A DNA stretch of 64,000 bases, taken from NCBI RefSeq assembly GCF_003258315.1, contig NZ_CP030032.1, positions 658,001-722,000 of the forward strand, in the 5' to 3' direction. Shown piece by piece: positions 13,053-19,977 of this stretch; the first letter of the stretch is position 1, and the number at the start of each line of letters is the position of its first letter. The DNA comes from Bradymonas sediminis. Lineage in GTDB: Bacteria; Myxococcota_A; Bradymonadia; Bradymonadales; Bradymonadaceae. A program made the translations under genes and the position numbers. Below the pieces are notes generated by a model that was not told the DNA's origin, did not search any database, and saw only the letters and a list, made by a program, of their open reading frames with translations.

Positions 13053-14591
13053 ATGCCTGACTTGGAGTTTAAAGCAAAAAATCAGGGCCAGACGCCCCGG
13101 CTTGGCCGCGCGCTCGTCATTGGCGCGGTTATTTTGGCGAGCCTCGCGGGGGCGGGGCAGCGGGCCGAGGCGGCGCAATTTCGGGTGCAGTCGATCAGCA
13201 TCGGGCGCTCTGCCCAGTATTTTCGGGCCGACCGCAGCGTGTTTGCGCCGCGCGTCTTTACCCAGGGGATGAGCCTGTGGGGCTACGACTTGCTCGACGA
13301 CAAGACCGGCTCGCTCAACCTGCACGTGTCGATGCGCTATACCAACGACTTCTCGCTGGATTATGCCGAGCGCCATCACCCGTATTTCGACCGAAGTTGG
13401 AATGAGCTGACCCTCGACCTGGCGTATCTCGACTGGCGGCCTTACCGCGCGCTGCGCCTTCGGCTGGGGCGCCAGTGGAGCGGCGGGGCGCTGGGCACCC
13501 GCGACTTCGACGGCGTATTGTTGCGCTTTAGCCCGCGCATCGCACCGGCGACGCGCGCCGAATTCGAGGGCTACGCCGGGCGCGACATTCAGAGCGCCTA
13601 TAGTCAATGGTTTGACCCGGAGCATTTCGACGTGCAGGGGCTCCCGATTGACCCGCAATTGAGCCTCGTCGGCGACTCGGGGGCGCATCTGATCGCCGGG
13701 GCGAGCGCCGGGCTAAAGTGGGGGCGCGACGGGGCGGTGGCGCTGAGTTGGCGGCGGCGTTGGAGCGAGGGCGTCACCTCCGAGGCGCTGCAATCTGTGA
13801 GTGATTCGACCCGCGTCGTCGGCAGTGAGCGCGTCGGCGTGGCCGGGAGCGCGTCGGTGCATCCGCGCCTGGTGACCTCGGCCTGGGGCGTCTATAACGC
13901 GCCGATGCGTGACGTCGACCGCGCCGGCCTGCAGCTCGCCTGGCGCATCCCCGCGCTCGAGAGCAGCCTGAGCGCGGGCCTTGAGCACCAGCGGCCCTGG
14001 TTCGACAGCTCCAGCATCTTCAACCTCTTTGGCCCTCGCGCCCACCAGCAGGCTTTTGCGACCTACCAACATCGCGCGCCCGGGCTCGACACCGACTTCC
14101 AGGCGCGCGCCTGGGGGCGCTATTATCCCGGCTCAAACGGCCTCAATCGCGGGGGCGACCTTCGCTACGCCGTCGACGATATTCGCGAGCGCGCCGTGGG
14201 CGTCTCGTTGCGCCACCTCACGCGGCTGCGTGTGTGGGAGCGCAAGCTGACCTGGAGCACCATGACGAGCTGGCAGGCGAGCCTCGACCGCGGGAGTGAT
14301 CAGTGGATGGGGCAGGTTCAGCTGCGCATGCCGGTATGGGGCGACGACCTCTTTGTCTCGGCGCGCGGCCTGCTCCTGGCCGCGACGCAAGACGCCGATC
14401 GCGGCGCCGAGAGCGGCTTTATTCGCCTGCTGCCAGGGGCGATTGGTTTTGCGAGCACCGGCGTCATCGGCCTGGACCTGCCGGTCGGTAACCTCGGCAC
14501 GCTGAGCGCCTCGACGGTCACCAGCGGCGGCAATATTTATCCCATCGACACCAGCATATATGCGAGCTTTCGCGTGGAGCATTGGCCATGA
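13053..14591 (+). CDS. Outer-membrane beta-barrel protein (porin-like partner of the heme protein)
   Basis: A 512-residue exported protein with a basic N-terminus and hydrophobic core (ALVIGAVILASLAGAG) ending in a signal-peptidase-I-like QRAEAAQ. The rest is alternating polar/aromatic strands with short turns, typical of outer-membrane barrels (LNLHVSMRYTNDFSLDYAERHH, LRLRLGRQW, DTDFQARAWGRYY). It ends in a strand with a near-terminal Phe and Trp (YASFRVEHWP). The stop overlaps the start of the next gene (ATGA), so translation is coupled to the multiheme cytochrome. By analogy with porin-cytochrome conduits it may sheath the heme protein in the outer membrane; that role is inference. Confidence 0.7.
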   Translation: MPDLEFKAKNQGQTPRLGRALVIGAVILASLAGAGQRAEAAQFRVQSISIGRSAQYFRADRSVFAPRVFTQGMSLWGYDLLDDKTGSLNLHVSMRYTNDFSLDYAERHHPYFDRSWNELTLDLAYLDWRPYRALRLRLGRQWSGGALGTRDFDGVLLRFSPRIAPATRAEFEGYAGRDIQSAYSQWFDPEHFDVQGLPIDPQLSLVGDSGAHLIAGASAGLKWGRDGAVALSWRRRWSEGVTSEALQSVSDSTRVVGSERVGVAGSASVHPRLVTSAWGVYNAPMRDVDRAGLQLAWRIPALESSLSAGLEHQRPWFDSSSIFNLFGPRAHQQAFATYQHRAPGLDTDFQARAWGRYYPGSNGLNRGGDLRYAVDDIRERAVGVSLRHLTRLRVWERKLTWSTMTSWQASLDRGSDQWMGQVQLRMPVWGDDLFVSARGLLLAATQDADRGAESGFIRLLPGAIGFASTGVIGLDLPVGNLGTLSASTVTSGGNIYPIDTSIYASFRVEHWP

Positions 14592-15373
14592 GCTTTGAGA
14601 AGAAGACCCGCTCCCGACGATGCCACACGCGGCGCGCGCGCGCGGCCGACAAGCGAAAAAACTACCTGAAAGTTGGCCTCGCCCTGCTGCTCGCCTCGGC
14701 CTTTTCGAGCTATTGCATGGCGCCGGATTCGCAGGTCCCCGCGGCTCAATATAGCGGCACGAATCACGCCGGCGCCTACCACTCGTTGCGCGGCCCGGAC
14801 GCCCCGGCCAAGCGCGCGCAGGGGACCAAACGCCTGCGCCCGGCCAACCACGACGTCGCCTGGATGGAGCGCCACGCCGGGGTCGCGCGCGCTAACTCCA
14901 GCGACTGCGCGAGCTGCCATAAGGAGCAGGACTGCGTCGCCTGCCACACCGCCGACCTCGGCGAAGCCTTCCAGGTGCACCCGCCGAATTTCGCGATTGT
15001 GCACTCGATCGACGCCAAGATTAACGCCCAGGATTGCACAAGTTGCCACCAGCCGCAGAGCTTTTGCGCCGAATGTCATATGCGAAGCGGCGTCAGCGCT
15101 ATCGACGGGTTTCGCCCGCCGGTGCGCGCCGAATTCCACCCGCCCGGCTGGAGCGATCCGGCCCAGCCCAATAACCACGGCGTCATGGCCCGGCGCGATA
15201 TCAACGATTGCGCGAGCTGCCACCAGGAGCGCGATTGCGTGACCTGCCACGTCAATATCAACCCGCACCCGCCGGAGTTTCAGCTCAATTGTCGCGGGTG
15301 GATAAGCGCGGACCCGAGGTCGTGCGCGCAATGCCACGGGGACCTCGCGGCGCTTAAGCAATTGTGTCTTTGA
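14588..15373 (+). CDS. Multiheme c-type cytochrome with seven CxxCH motifs
   Basis: A 261-residue protein with a basic N-terminus and one hydrophobic export segment (about residues 26-43, YLKVGLALLLASAF). Seven heme-attachment motifs follow: CASCH, CVACH, CTSCH, CAECH, CASCH, CVTCH and CAQCH. They are arranged as three close pairs (residues ~107-120, 150-164, 208-221) plus one at ~246-250, with conserved extra His residues as likely distal ligands. It overlaps the barrel gene by the ATGA stop/start. I preferred the ATG at 14588 to a TTG at 14582. The last ~117 bp reappear at 19695-19811. Predicted periplasmic electron carrier. Confidence 0.9.
   Translation: MSFEKKTRSRRCHTRRARAADKRKNYLKVGLALLLASAFSSYCMAPDSQVPAAQYSGTNHAGAYHSLRGPDAPAKRAQGTKRLRPANHDVAWMERHAGVARANSSDCASCHKEQDCVACHTADLGEAFQVHPPNFAIVHSIDAKINAQDCTSCHQPQSFCAECHMRSGVSAIDGFRPPVRAEFHPPGWSDPAQPNNHGVMARRDINDCASCHQERDCVTCHVNINPHPPEFQLNCRGWISADPRSCAQCHGDLAALKQLCL
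15257..15373 (+). repeat. 117-bp repeat, copy A (3' end of the cytochrome gene)
   Basis: The terminal 117 bp of the cytochrome gene, including its stop codon. It is repeated in the same orientation at 19695-19811 with two mismatches (both T/C changes, near the stop). Similarity ends exactly at the stop codon on the right. Confidence 0.95.
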
Positions 15374-15671
15374 ACAAAAAAAGCCCCTATCTCGGATATA
15401 CTTGAGCTAATGATAGCCAAAGCAGCCGACCCGAATCACAACAGATTCGGCTCACATGACATACTGAGCGCAATACCGTTGGCTCGCACGGGCGTTTCGT
15501 CTGTTTGGAGGAGGTTGCTGCTGAACTGAGCACGAGTAATGCGAAGTGCAAACGGACTTCCGGGGCAATAGAGTTTAAATGAGTGGTTTGACAAAGGTTT
15601 GCGCTTCCCCCAAGCTAAGAAGAAGCCGATAGTTGGATTTATCTAGTTACTGCTTCAAATTGGAGATTCTT
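15374..15671. other. Non-coding leader of the interrupted gene
   Basis: This 298-bp stretch has no credible gene. It contains a short A-run after the cytochrome stop, a small inverted repeat (ccgaatcaca / gattcgg, near 15432-15453), a TTGACA hexamer near 15589, and a good Shine-Dalgarno (ttggaga) just before the ATG at 15672. Confidence 0.6.
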
Positions 15672-15695
15672 ATGGGGAAAAACATGTTTTTGGGT

Positions 15696-17254
15696 GCAAC
15701 CGTTCAGTGGGTCTACCCAAAATAGGGCTGAAACGCACTTTTGGGGTTGTCTAAGTCTCTCGGGTTCCGACACTTGATGTGATGGATATACTACCCGACG
15801 AACGCGATGCGCGCATCGCCGAACTGGAGGCCGAAAACGCGCAGCTTCGCGCGGCGTACATCGATTTGCTTGCGCAACTCGAACGAGCGCTTGCTCGTAT
15901 CGCCGACCTCGAGCGCCAGCTGGACCTGAATTCGCAGAACTCCTCGAAGCCGCCGTCGAGCGATGGACCGAAACAGCGCGCCGAGCGTAAAAAAAAAGAA
16001 AACGGAAAACGCGTCCCGGGCGCTCAGAAGGGGCACCCGGGCCACCACCGTGAGCTGTGGCCGCCGGAAAAAGTGGACCATCACAAACAGTATTTCCCCA
16101 CGAATTGCTCAGAATGTGGGCTCGAGCTAACGGCTGAAGATGCGCGCGGCGAGCCGGTGCGCCATCAAGTTTTTGAGGTTCCGCCGAAGCTTATCGAATG
16201 CACCGAACACCAGCGCATGGCCTGTGAGTGCCCGGGGTGCGGGCATCGAACGCGCGCAAAGCTGCCCGAAGCGGTCGAAAAAAGCGGTTGGGGGCCGCGC
16301 CTGGTGGGGCTGTTGGCCACCCTCGGCGCGCTCACTTCGGATACACGCCGCCAACTCGACTGGTTTGTCGGCGAGGTGCTCGGCGCGCCCAGCTCGCTCG
16401 GGTGTGTGCAGCGCCATCTTGAGGAGGCGAGCGCCGCGCTTAAGCCCGGATTCGACCAAACGTGCGAGACAGTGCAACAGGCCGAACAGGTCGGGGTCGA
16501 TGAAACAGGTTGGCGAAAGGGCTCGCTTCCACACTGGATCTGGGTCATTCAAAGCCCGCAGGCCGCCGTCTATCGGATCCGCCCAGGACGCACCAAATCG
16601 GTCGCTCAGGAGGTGATCGGCCAGCCGGGCGCGCGTATTTTCGTCACCGATCGCTATGGCGCGTACTCATTTTTGGCGGCCGAACGTCATCAGATCTGTC
16701 ACGCGCACCTACTGCGGGAATTTGTAAAAATGTCCGAAATGGACGGCGAGATCGGGCGCATTGGCAAGGATTTGGAAGAATTGAGCCGCGAACTTCAGGG
16801 CCAATGGGCCCGGATGTGCGCCGGGGAAATGGCACGAGAAAAATGCGTCGCATGGATCCGAGAAAAGGTGCGCCCGAAGTGGGAAGCTTTGCTCAAAAAG
16901 GCGGCGGCCCACGGGAAAGCCGCGCCAGCGATGGTTCGCTGGCTTCTAAAAGAAGAATATCTGCAGATGGCCTGGGTTTTTCTGGGGCACCCCGGCCTTG
17001 ATCTGACCAACAACGCCTCTGAGCGCGCGCTTCGAGGGCCCGTGATCCAGCGGAAGATCTCCTGGGGCTCGCAATCCGACGCCGGACTGCGGATGATGGA
17101 GCGGCTGTGGACCATCGCCGAGACATGCAAACGCCAGTCGAGCAGCGTGCTAGGCTACATTACCCGGGCTATTGAGGCGCTGCGAAGCAAGGCCGCCGCC
17201 CCGCTTCTAATTCCGTGATTAGCTGACTTTTAGGTCGACCCACTGAACGCTTAC
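15696..17254 (+). mobile_element. IS66-family insertion sequence, single-ORF type (1559 bp)
   Basis: The left end gcaaccgttcagtgggtct and the right end (read inward) gtaagcgttcagtgggtcg form terminal inverted repeats; the right end carries the 5'-GTAA typical of IS66. An identical 8-bp sequence ttttgggt flanks both ends (15688-15695 and 17255-17262), the target-duplication length expected for IS66. It carries only the DDE transposase and no small accessory ORFs, like the ISBst12 subgroup. The element appears intact and possibly active. Confidence 0.93.
15782..17218 (+). CDS. IS66-family transposase (TnpC-type)
   Basis: A 478-residue DDE transposase. It has an N-terminal coiled-coil leucine-rich region (residues ~10-50, IAELEAENAQLRAAYIDLLA), then the IS66 signature NSSKPPSSD and a zinc finger (CSECG ... 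CPGCG). The catalytic core has Asp in GVDETGWR, Asp in VTDRYGAYSF and Glu in NNASERALRGP. ATG at 15782 was taken; a GTG immediately precedes it. The length is full and no frameshift is seen. Confidence 0.96.
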   Translation: MDILPDERDARIAELEAENAQLRAAYIDLLAQLERALARIADLERQLDLNSQNSSKPPSSDGPKQRAERKKKENGKRVPGAQKGHPGHHRELWPPEKVDHHKQYFPTNCSECGLELTAEDARGEPVRHQVFEVPPKLIECTEHQRMACECPGCGHRTRAKLPEAVEKSGWGPRLVGLLATLGALTSDTRRQLDWFVGEVLGAPSSLGCVQRHLEEASAALKPGFDQTCETVQQAEQVGVDETGWRKGSLPHWIWVIQSPQAAVYRIRPGRTKSVAQEVIGQPGARIFVTDRYGAYSFLAAERHQICHAHLLREFVKMSEMDGEIGRIGKDLEELSRELQGQWARMCAGEMAREKCVAWIREKVRPKWEALLKKAAAHGKAAPAMVRWLLKEEYLQMAWVFLGHPGLDLTNNASERALRGPVIQRKISWGSQSDAGLRMMERLWTIAETCKRQSSSVLGYITRAIEALRSKAAAPLLIP

Positions 17255-17262
17255 TTTTGGGT

Positions 17263-17290
17263 TTGTTCTTTGTTCTTTGTTCTTTGTTCT
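17263..17290 (+). repeat. Heptanucleotide simple repeat (ttgttct)x4
   Basis: Four perfect tandem copies of a 7-bp unit lie inside the signal-peptide codons of the interrupted gene. Since 7 is not a multiple of 3, gain or loss of a unit changes the frame. Three copies keep the signal peptide in frame with the downstream protein; four do not. Confidence 0.9.
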
Positions 17291-17547
17291 TTAGCGCTTA
17301 ATGTTTCCGACGCAAGCGCTCAGTCTCAAAGTTGCGTTGATTTTGAATCCTTCTCTAGCACACTAGCGTTGCCCTCGCCCGTTGTTGCTCCTCCCGGTGA
17401 TTTTATTCCTTCCGATTTCCATTTTTATGCTGATGGTGATGGTGATCCGGTCTCGAATAACGATGAGTACGCTTTTTTATCATGGGTGAACCCTTCACCT
17501 CAGTATACCGGAACCTTTTTGGCCGTGGATGGTACATTCCCATCTGC

Positions 17548-17568
17548 GTAGACCCACTGAACGCTTAC
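17548..17568. repeat. Isolated IS66-type terminal repeat
   Basis: On the minus strand this reads gtaagcgttcagtgggtc followed by tac, matching the inverted-repeat ends of the intact IS66 element. It has no element attached. One side abuts the truncated secreted-protein gene and the other a truncated IS630-like gene. Probably the scar of a second copy lost by deletion. Confidence 0.75.
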
Positions 17569-17716
17569 AACCAGATTCACGTTTGAGCTTAATCCAACGC
17601 TCGACGCTGGACGGGCTGACATTAAAACGTTCGGCGATAGCCGCCTGAGACCCTTCGTTGGCCTCCCAGGCGTCGACAACTCGTTTGCGAAGAATGATGG
17701 AATATGCGTCGGGCAT
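17569..17716 (-). pseudogene. IS630-like transposase, N-terminal fragment
   Basis: About 49 codons (MPDAYSIILRKRVVDAWEAN, then a helix-turn-helix ending SVERWIKLKRESG) match the N-terminal DNA-binding part of IS630-type transposases. The frame then runs into the isolated IS66-type end and becomes nonsense, so the catalytic domain is missing. Confidence 0.65.
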
Positions 17717-17826
17717 CGTGTGCCTTTTTCGGCAGGGAACACCCTGTAAGTGTCTAAAATATATCAGCTATTTCGGCTGGTTTCGTAGTGAGCACGAATG
17801 GGCCATTTAAAGGGGTAAGATATTTT

Positions 17827-19656
17827 ATGAACATCGATTGCATACGCGTATTTTTATTTCTGGTGTTTTTACAAGTTATTGCCGTTAATATCGCATGCTC
17901 CGATAGTAATAAAACCTTGAGGGACGTTGGCGACGTTGGTCATCAATCCGATGGCGATCAGGCGGATGTCACCGCAGATCAGGATATTCGAGAGGACGAA
18001 GGCCGACATATTGCCCAGTTGGTGGTTCTGCCCCGTACCATTGCGATGGCCCCTACAGGCGTCGTCCAGGCGAGCATAAAGGGGTATGATTCAAGGGGCG
18101 TTGAATTGGAATTGGAAGCGGGCCAAGTGGTATGGGAGGTCGAAGACCCGCAGGTCGCGACCGTTGATCAAAGCGGAAAGATAACGGGTCTGCAAACTGG
18201 CACAACGCAACTTTTGGCCAGTGCGCAGGAAGCCGTGGATTCGGTCGAGGTGCATGTTAAGCGCGTTGAGCACATTGAAATTATCCCCAATGGGGGCGAA
18301 GTGGCCCTAGGGACGCCGCTACAACTAGAGTTGCGTGCGTATAGCGCAGATGGAGCGAGGCTACCAGTTGGGACGCAAGGTGTTTGGGCTAGTGACCCTG
18401 ATGAAATTGCCGAGGTCGATTCGAATGGTGTTCTGAATAGTCAAAATCCCGGAATGGTCGAGGTCCAAGTAACTCTTGGCGCTCTACAGGCCGCAGCGGA
18501 GTTTCGTGTTGAAGTGAAGTTCCGGTCGATGCATTGCAAAGGAACATTTTGTTGCATGACATCAACTCAATCCGACATGTATTGTTGGGGGCGAATGGGG
18601 AGTGGGTCTGAAGATAACCCGGGTATGTTCTTTATGGAGTCTTCCATTACAAAGATTGAAACGGATTTGGAGTTTATATCTTATGATTGGGAAGCTTTGG
18701 CTGGTTGGGGCGCGCTCTGCGGGTTAACGGAACTGGGAATCGTCTACTGTTGGGGCACAAACTTTTATAAAATGGTCGGTAGAGAAGACTTTTTGGCGAT
18801 ATATGAGACCCCTCAGGAGTTGGAAACGGAAGTTCATTTCCAGGATATCGCAATGGGAACGGGCGCCGCTTGCGGGCTAACCTTTGAAGGCGACCTCTAT
18901 TGCTGGGGCGCGAAGCCCTTTTACGGATATTCAACCATGGGAGTGTCTCCTGAAAATGCGCGCGCCCAACCCTATCTTGTCGTCGAGGGGCCGTTCACGG
19001 AATTTCGGATGAGTAATGGCGTGATATGTTTGCTTGGTTTGGATAGTCGGTGGTCATGTATCGGAGATGACCTATTTGGTTTGATCGGCGACGATGGTAC
19101 TGGTGTATCGCAGCTGACGGCGATCAGCGCCCCTGAGCCACTTGTAGACGTCTTGCCACCAAATAGTCCATCTGGAGCCGCGTATTGCGGGTTGAATTCT
19201 AAGCGTCGGGTCTATTGCTGGGGCTCTAATCTTTATCAAACTCTGGGCCACCCGCCTGCTGCAGATGGGTCCGTGCTGATCACCCAAGCGCCCCAACCGA
19301 CTCTGTGGGATCTTAGGTTTTCAGAGTTAAGGGGGAATAGTCACTCGAGTCGCTATTGCGGCCTGAATATGGGCGTAACCGCTATTGCATGTTGGGGGAG
19401 TAATTTTGGTCCGGGAACGCGCGGCTGTGGACTCGGGCCGAGAGTTTCTTCGGCTTTGAAATCGACCTATATTCCTCAATATATTGACGGTCTTCCCGAA
19501 GATATTGTTGATTTTAGTGTAACCGACAGCGGTGGATGTGCGCTCACCGAGGGCGGAGATATCTGGTGCTGGGGGCTTTACGGCGATGGCTCACTTGTCC
19601 GCGAAGACGCGTTTGATTTCTGTGAACAATCGCCCCAGCGTGTGTCGACCTTTTAG
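17827..19656 (+). CDS. Lipoprotein with Ig-like (BIG2) domains and RCC1-like repeats
   Basis: A 609-residue exported lipoprotein: hydrophobic leader FLFLVFLQVIAVNIAC with a lipobox Cys, then an Asp-rich linker. Two bacterial Ig-like (BIG2) domains follow at ~residues 60-145 and 150-230 (VVLPRTIAMAPTG..., VEHIEIIPNGGEV...). Residues ~240-605 are RCC1-like repeats, each carrying a Cys-Trp-Gly motif (YCWG, six copies). The ATG at 17827 has an aaagggg ribosome site; a GTG at 17788 is less likely. Base composition is more AT-rich than the chromosome around it, consistent with being island cargo. Likely a surface beta-propeller protein; ligand unknown. Confidence 0.85.
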   Translation: MNIDCIRVFLFLVFLQVIAVNIACSDSNKTLRDVGDVGHQSDGDQADVTADQDIREDEGRHIAQLVVLPRTIAMAPTGVVQASIKGYDSRGVELELEAGQVVWEVEDPQVATVDQSGKITGLQTGTTQLLASAQEAVDSVEVHVKRVEHIEIIPNGGEVALGTPLQLELRAYSADGARLPVGTQGVWASDPDEIAEVDSNGVLNSQNPGMVEVQVTLGALQAAAEFRVEVKFRSMHCKGTFCCMTSTQSDMYCWGRMGSGSEDNPGMFFMESSITKIETDLEFISYDWEALAGWGALCGLTELGIVYCWGTNFYKMVGREDFLAIYETPQELETEVHFQDIAMGTGAACGLTFEGDLYCWGAKPFYGYSTMGVSPENARAQPYLVVEGPFTEFRMSNGVICLLGLDSRWSCIGDDLFGLIGDDGTGVSQLTAISAPEPLVDVLPPNSPSGAAYCGLNSKRRVYCWGSNLYQTLGHPPAADGSVLITQAPQPTLWDLRFSELRGNSHSSRYCGLNMGVTAIACWGSNFGPGTRGCGLGPRVSSALKSTYIPQYIDGLPEDIVDFSVTDSGGCALTEGGDIWCWGLYGDGSLVREDAFDFCEQSPQRVSTF

Positions 19657-19977
19657 AAATAGGCCGCTTTACATACATGGTCGTCGGTCTGTAGATCAAC
19701 CCGCACCCGCCGGAGTTTCAGCTCAATTGTCGCGGGTGGATAAGCGCGGACCCGAGGTCGTGCGCGCAATGCCACGGGGACCTCGCGGCGCTCAAGCAAT
19801 TGTGTCTCTGATGCCGGTTCTATGAGTCGCCTAATGGCCAGCGTGGCCTGCAATATTTGCGCGGCTTGCCAACGAGCGCTATGATGAGCATCGCTTCTCC
19901 TGAGAGACGTCGATGGTGTTTTATATGCTATCCGGTCGCGAAATCCCTCAATCATATAAATAAAGCAGTGTGATGAT
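19657..19977. other. Intergenic region containing the repeat copy B
   Basis: This 321-bp stretch holds no complete gene. Bases 19695-19811 are the second copy of the cytochrome 3' end. The remaining 166 bp before the next gene resemble ordinary intergenic sequence and are probably the original downstream flank of the cytochrome gene. Confidence 0.7.
19695..19811 (+). repeat. 117-bp repeat, copy B (orphan cytochrome 3' end)
   Basis: 115 of 117 bases are identical to 15257-15373, in the same orientation, and the copy ends at the same stop codon. It encodes the CAQCH heme motif and C-terminus but has no start, so it is a gene fragment. Confidence 0.95.

Larger units (their letters stand above)
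15672..17547 (+). pseudogene. Secreted-protein gene interrupted by IS66-family insertion and frameshifted
   Basis: The 5' part (15672-15695, MGKNMFLG, with a strong Shine-Dalgarno) and the 3' part (17263-17547) are separated by the IS element and its 8-bp target duplication. Joining them across one copy of the duplication gives a frame that stops early. Removing one unit of a fourfold 7-bp repeat (ttgttct, 17263-17290) restores a textbook signal peptide, MGKNMFLGLFFVLCSLALNV then SDASA, running into QSQSCVDFESFSS. The remaining ~80 residues (Asp/Ser/Pro-rich) end abruptly at a second IS66-type end at 17548. The gene is therefore broken three ways. No family recognised. Confidence 0.75.
15374..19694. 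mobile_element. Island 1: cargo bounded by direct repeats of the cytochrome 3' end
   Basis: About 4.3 kb between the two 117-bp copies, with lower GC and looser codon use than its surroundings. It holds an interrupted secreted-protein gene, an intact IS66-family element, an isolated IS66-type end, an IS630-like fragment and an RCC1-like lipoprotein. No integrase or relaxase is present. The repeat layout fits integration of a circle carrying a cytochrome 3' end, or a tandem duplication followed by cargo replacement. Both are inference. Confidence 0.6.

Noticed and set aside
15257-19811. 117-bp repeat as a transposon target duplication
   Set aside because: IS66 elements make 8-bp duplications, and one is already visible at the IS ends; 117 bp ending exactly at a stop codon needs another mechanism.
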